From Lanius collurio (taxonomy: Eukaryota; Chordata; Aves; Passeriformes; Laniidae), in contig JACBWW010000016.1 of NCBI GenBank assembly GCA_020086605.1, positions 992,986 to 1,056,985 on the forward strand: a stretch of DNA of 64,000 bases, given 5' to 3'. The notes beneath the pieces were generated by a model. That model saw nothing but the letters and a program-made list of their open reading frames with translations, was not told the DNA's origin and ran no database searches. Of this stretch, positions 62,101 to 64,000 are shown piece by piece (the stretch's first letter is position 1; each line of letters opens with the position of its first letter). A program made the translations under genes and the position numbers.

Positions 62101-63727
62101 TTTGGAAGTTGGGTTGCTCATATGCTCGTCCCTGTTCTGGTCCTGATTCGGTTTTGCCAGATGCAAGGGAAGTTTATGTGATTCATAACCTATGAGCAGA
62201 AACTACAGCTCTTTTTGTTTAGACTTTTGGCTCATTAACACATAAAAAATGTTGAAAAGAGAAGATGATTAGCTTTAAGAAAGTACTGTTTTACCACTGA
62301 ATGACTAGAAATTACAGAAATGCACATGTTTTCACAGTTGTTAGCTCTTGCTCTTCAGGAGACCAGGCTTTAAGGCATTGTACGGTGTTGTCCACCAAGG
62401 TAGTTTAAGACTACAGGGAAGGCAGAGTTTGTAGGGAAGGATGTTGGAACAGCTGGTAACACTGCATCAATGACTGATGTGAAGTTTTCAGGCTTGCAGT
62501 GCTCTCCCAGGCTTGTGTTATGTTCTGCCAATCAAAGCCCTTGGGCAGCACAGGTGAACAGAGCCTGTAGTCTGCTAAAGTCCTGGGAATTTCATTTTCC
62601 TTTGCCAGGCACAGATAAAACACAAGCACCTTTATTCTGAGTCACCGTAGGACATCAGACATGGGTGGGGCCACCAGGCTTGGTTCTTCCTCCTGGAAGC
62701 AAAGCCTGAGGAGAGAAAAGACAAGGAAGGTGATAGCTCAGGAGTTACTTCTGTCACTCAAAGGCCTTCCTCAGGCTCACAGCAATACCACAGGATGTCT
62801 GTTTCCCTCCACTTGCATCAGCTGGTCAAATGGGAGATGGTGGCACAGCCTGCACACCTAGTCTTGCTTTCAGGTACCTGCCTTGGGTGTAGAGCAGTGG
62901 CTGAGAAGCATCATTTTGCTCGTGGTGATGAATGATGGCAAAGTGATGTGGTATAAAAGCTTGTTGAAAGTCACTTAGCTTGCTTGGGAGTGAAATCCAT
63001 CAAAGCTTGTTGCCCTTAGTAACATTTCATTTTCAGGACTTAGGAATGAATAGGTCTAGTTGGAAAAGGTTACATAAGGCTTGATTGAAATCCTTTGTAT
63101 TTGATGTAAAACTTTCCATTCGCTTCATTGGGATTTGGCTGGGCCTTTTGGGAATAATTTTACAAAATGGAAATCAAGCTTAGGTTAGGTGACTTTTTGG
63201 CCCCTACTAACTGAGCTTCTTTGAAAGGGGATATTTGCAGGGCTAAAAACCCTTCCCCCTCTCACTTTCCCCCCAAGCCATTTCCTGTTTCTTTACACTG
63301 AGAGCTACTTAGATACAGCAGCTTCTTGTGTGTTTCCACAGTGAAGAAACACAATCTATTTTAGGCACTTTGATTATAGTCATTACATAATTTTGCCATA
63401 GTCCTTTAACAGTAGGCATTTTAGATCCCTGTGGATGCTAAAAAAGATCAAAAACCCTACACCATAAGGAGATACCTTCTGAATAGGTCCTAAAGAAGTC
63501 AGTTGCTCTGCAAATGAAATGGGGCCCAGTATGTCAAGAAGAGAGGCTTGAAAAGGAAATAAAAAAAAATCATCTTCCTTTTGCAGATCCAAAAGAACTC
63601 AAGCTGAAACAGTGAAACTGAAAAGGATTCAGAAGGAGCTGCAGGCTCTGGATGACATGGTGTCTGCTGACATCGGAATCCTGAGGAACCGCATCGACCA
63701 GGCCAGCCTGGACTACTCCTATGCCCG
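59037..63727 (+). CDS. GORAB: RAB6-interacting golgin, 5' part of gene (4 exons)
   Basis: Coding segments are 59037-59100, 60024-60379, 61751-61848 and 63587-63727, totalling 659 bases: 219 codons and two bases of the next. GORAB (SCYL1BP1, NTKL-BP1) is a coiled-coil Golgi protein that binds RAB6 and SCYL1 and supports COPI-dependent retrieval at the trans-Golgi; loss in humans causes gerodermia osteodysplastica. Recognition rests on [71 protein letters not shown], then [27 protein letters not shown] and [13 protein letters not shown], in family order. The Gln/Pro-rich middle (about residues 75-130) is poorly conserved. Coiled coil begins near residue 137 and runs off the window. All junctions are GT-AG with matching phases. 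The final exon, encoding about the last 150 residues, lies to the right. Introns of 923, 1371 and 1738 bases are short for the family. Confidence 0.96.
59240..59433 (+). repeat. 33-bp minisatellite in GORAB intron 1
   Basis: Six pyrimidine-rich units begin with CAG at 59240, 59273, 59306, 59339, 59372 and 59405, five at exact 33-base spacing and the last shortened to 29 bases. A typical unit runs CAGCCCCTCCATCCGCATCT then CTGTCCTTCCTCT. Because 33 is divisible by three and the units lack stops, long Pro/Ser-rich frames (213-339 codons) run through intron 1 in all three + frames and one minus frame. They are artefacts of the repeat. Confidence 0.95.
60024..60379 (+). CDS. GORAB: GORAB coding exon 2
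   Basis: The acceptor is CTCCACTGACAG; the donor is TTA followed by GTAAGT, phase 0. The exon completes codon 22 (Asp) and encodes through residue 140. It begins [15 protein letters not shown], then [20 protein letters not shown], a basic-glutamine helix conserved in the family, then PEQLLSAL. A Gln/Pro/Gly-rich linker follows, and ERKKVELL ends the exon. Relative to human, one Gln after VEL is replaced by Leu encoded at the exon end. Confidence 0.95.
61751..61848 (+). CDS. GORAB: GORAB coding exon 3
   Basis: The acceptor follows GAGCAGGCAG (the upstream CAG at 61744-61746 would break the frame); the donor is GAGAG followed by GTGGGG, phase 2. It encodes [20 protein letters not shown] and [12 protein letters not shown], the start of the central coiled coil and nearly identical to mammalian GORAB. 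The donor lacks the usual A at +3 and has GTGGGG, making it the weakest of the four sites. Reading through gives a short tail ending in the intron. Confidence 0.95.
63587..63727 (+). CDS. GORAB: GORAB coding exon 4
   Basis: The acceptor is TCTTCCTTTTGCAG; the donor is CCCG followed by GTAAGC, leaving two bases of an Arg codon. It encodes [40 protein letters not shown] and LDYSYA. This is the most conserved part of the family: the coiled coil used for RAB6 and ARF-family binding. No stop or frameshift is present. Confidence 0.97.
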
Positions 63728-63902
63728 GTAAGCCACACACAGGGAGGAGGGAATGGGAATAACCCTGCCTGAGAGGAGGGAAAATGCTGTTTCCTCTCAC
63801 TGAAGCACTAATGAAATAATGTGCGGTTAAAGCAGTCACTGTCTGGGGGGCTTTCAGATCTGGAAGGAAATAAATGCTTTTTATTTCCTAATTTTTCCCT
63901 AG

Positions 63903-63969
63903 GAATCTGGGGACTGAAGCAGGTTTTCTGACTGGAGACTGCTGTCACAAGACATACATCCTGCTTTAA
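63903..63969 (+). CDS. possible alternative terminal exon of GORAB
   Basis: A strong acceptor (a pyrimidine tract TTTTTATTTCC AATTTTTCCCTAG, interrupted by TA) ends at 63902. Spliced to exon 4 the frame stays open, completing an Arg codon and adding 21 residues (starting NLGTEAGF, ending TYILL) before TAA at 63967-63969. Intron readthrough is excluded because exon 4 read straight on stops earlier. Human GORAB has an annotated shorter isoform with a different C-terminus, which makes the idea reasonable, but I cannot compare the tails. No polyadenylation signal is visible in the remaining 31 bases. It may be chance. Confidence 0.25.
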
Positions 63970-64000
63970 GTGTGCACTTGTCCATAAGCCCTGCTTTATT

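Overview
This is vertebrate nuclear DNA, most likely from a bird. Large low-gene-density sequence with GT-AG split exons, CR1-type LINE 3' ends (the dominant avian retroelement), very short introns (0.9-1.7 kb) in a gene that is about 20 kb in mammals, and no Alu, L1 or other mammalian repeat all point that way. A passerine is plausible but not proven by sequence alone.

The only gene I can name is GORAB (RAB6-interacting golgin, also SCYL1BP1), on the + strand at the right end. It has a CpG-island promoter at about 58.83-59.19 kb with a YY1 site, a start codon at 59037, and four coding exons (59037-59100, 60024-60379, 61751-61848, 63587-63727). These encode the first 219 residues, with two bases of the next codon. 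The last coding exon lies beyond the right edge, so the gene is partial. Intron 1 holds a 33-bp minisatellite. A possible alternative terminal exon starts at 63903.

The left 58 kb looks intergenic. In human 1q24, GORAB is flanked upstream by a long gene-poor interval and downstream by the homeobox gene PRRX1, so a gene desert here fits. It contains one exon-like open segment at 1199-1411 that I cannot identify, a fossil CR1-clade LINE with reverse-transcriptase motifs (about 18.1-19.0 kb), a CR1 3' end at 40.8 kb, two more at 58.2-58.8 kb just before the GORAB promoter, simple repeats, homopolymer tracts and short tandem duplications. It also has several short AT-rich or CpG-bearing blocks that look like candidate conserved non-coding elements, and an orphan GC-rich patch at 47.56-48.06 kb.

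The most unexpected signals are structural. There is a perfect 19-bp stem with a 5-base loop at 7370-7412, two perfect 20-bp palindromes (2470-2489 and 12501-12520), and a 21-base odd-centred palindrome (27918-27938). Few of these are expected by chance in 64 kb. No operon, CRISPR array, tRNA, rRNA or intact mobile element was seen. The many open frames elsewhere look like chance frames in GC-rich or low-stop sequence.
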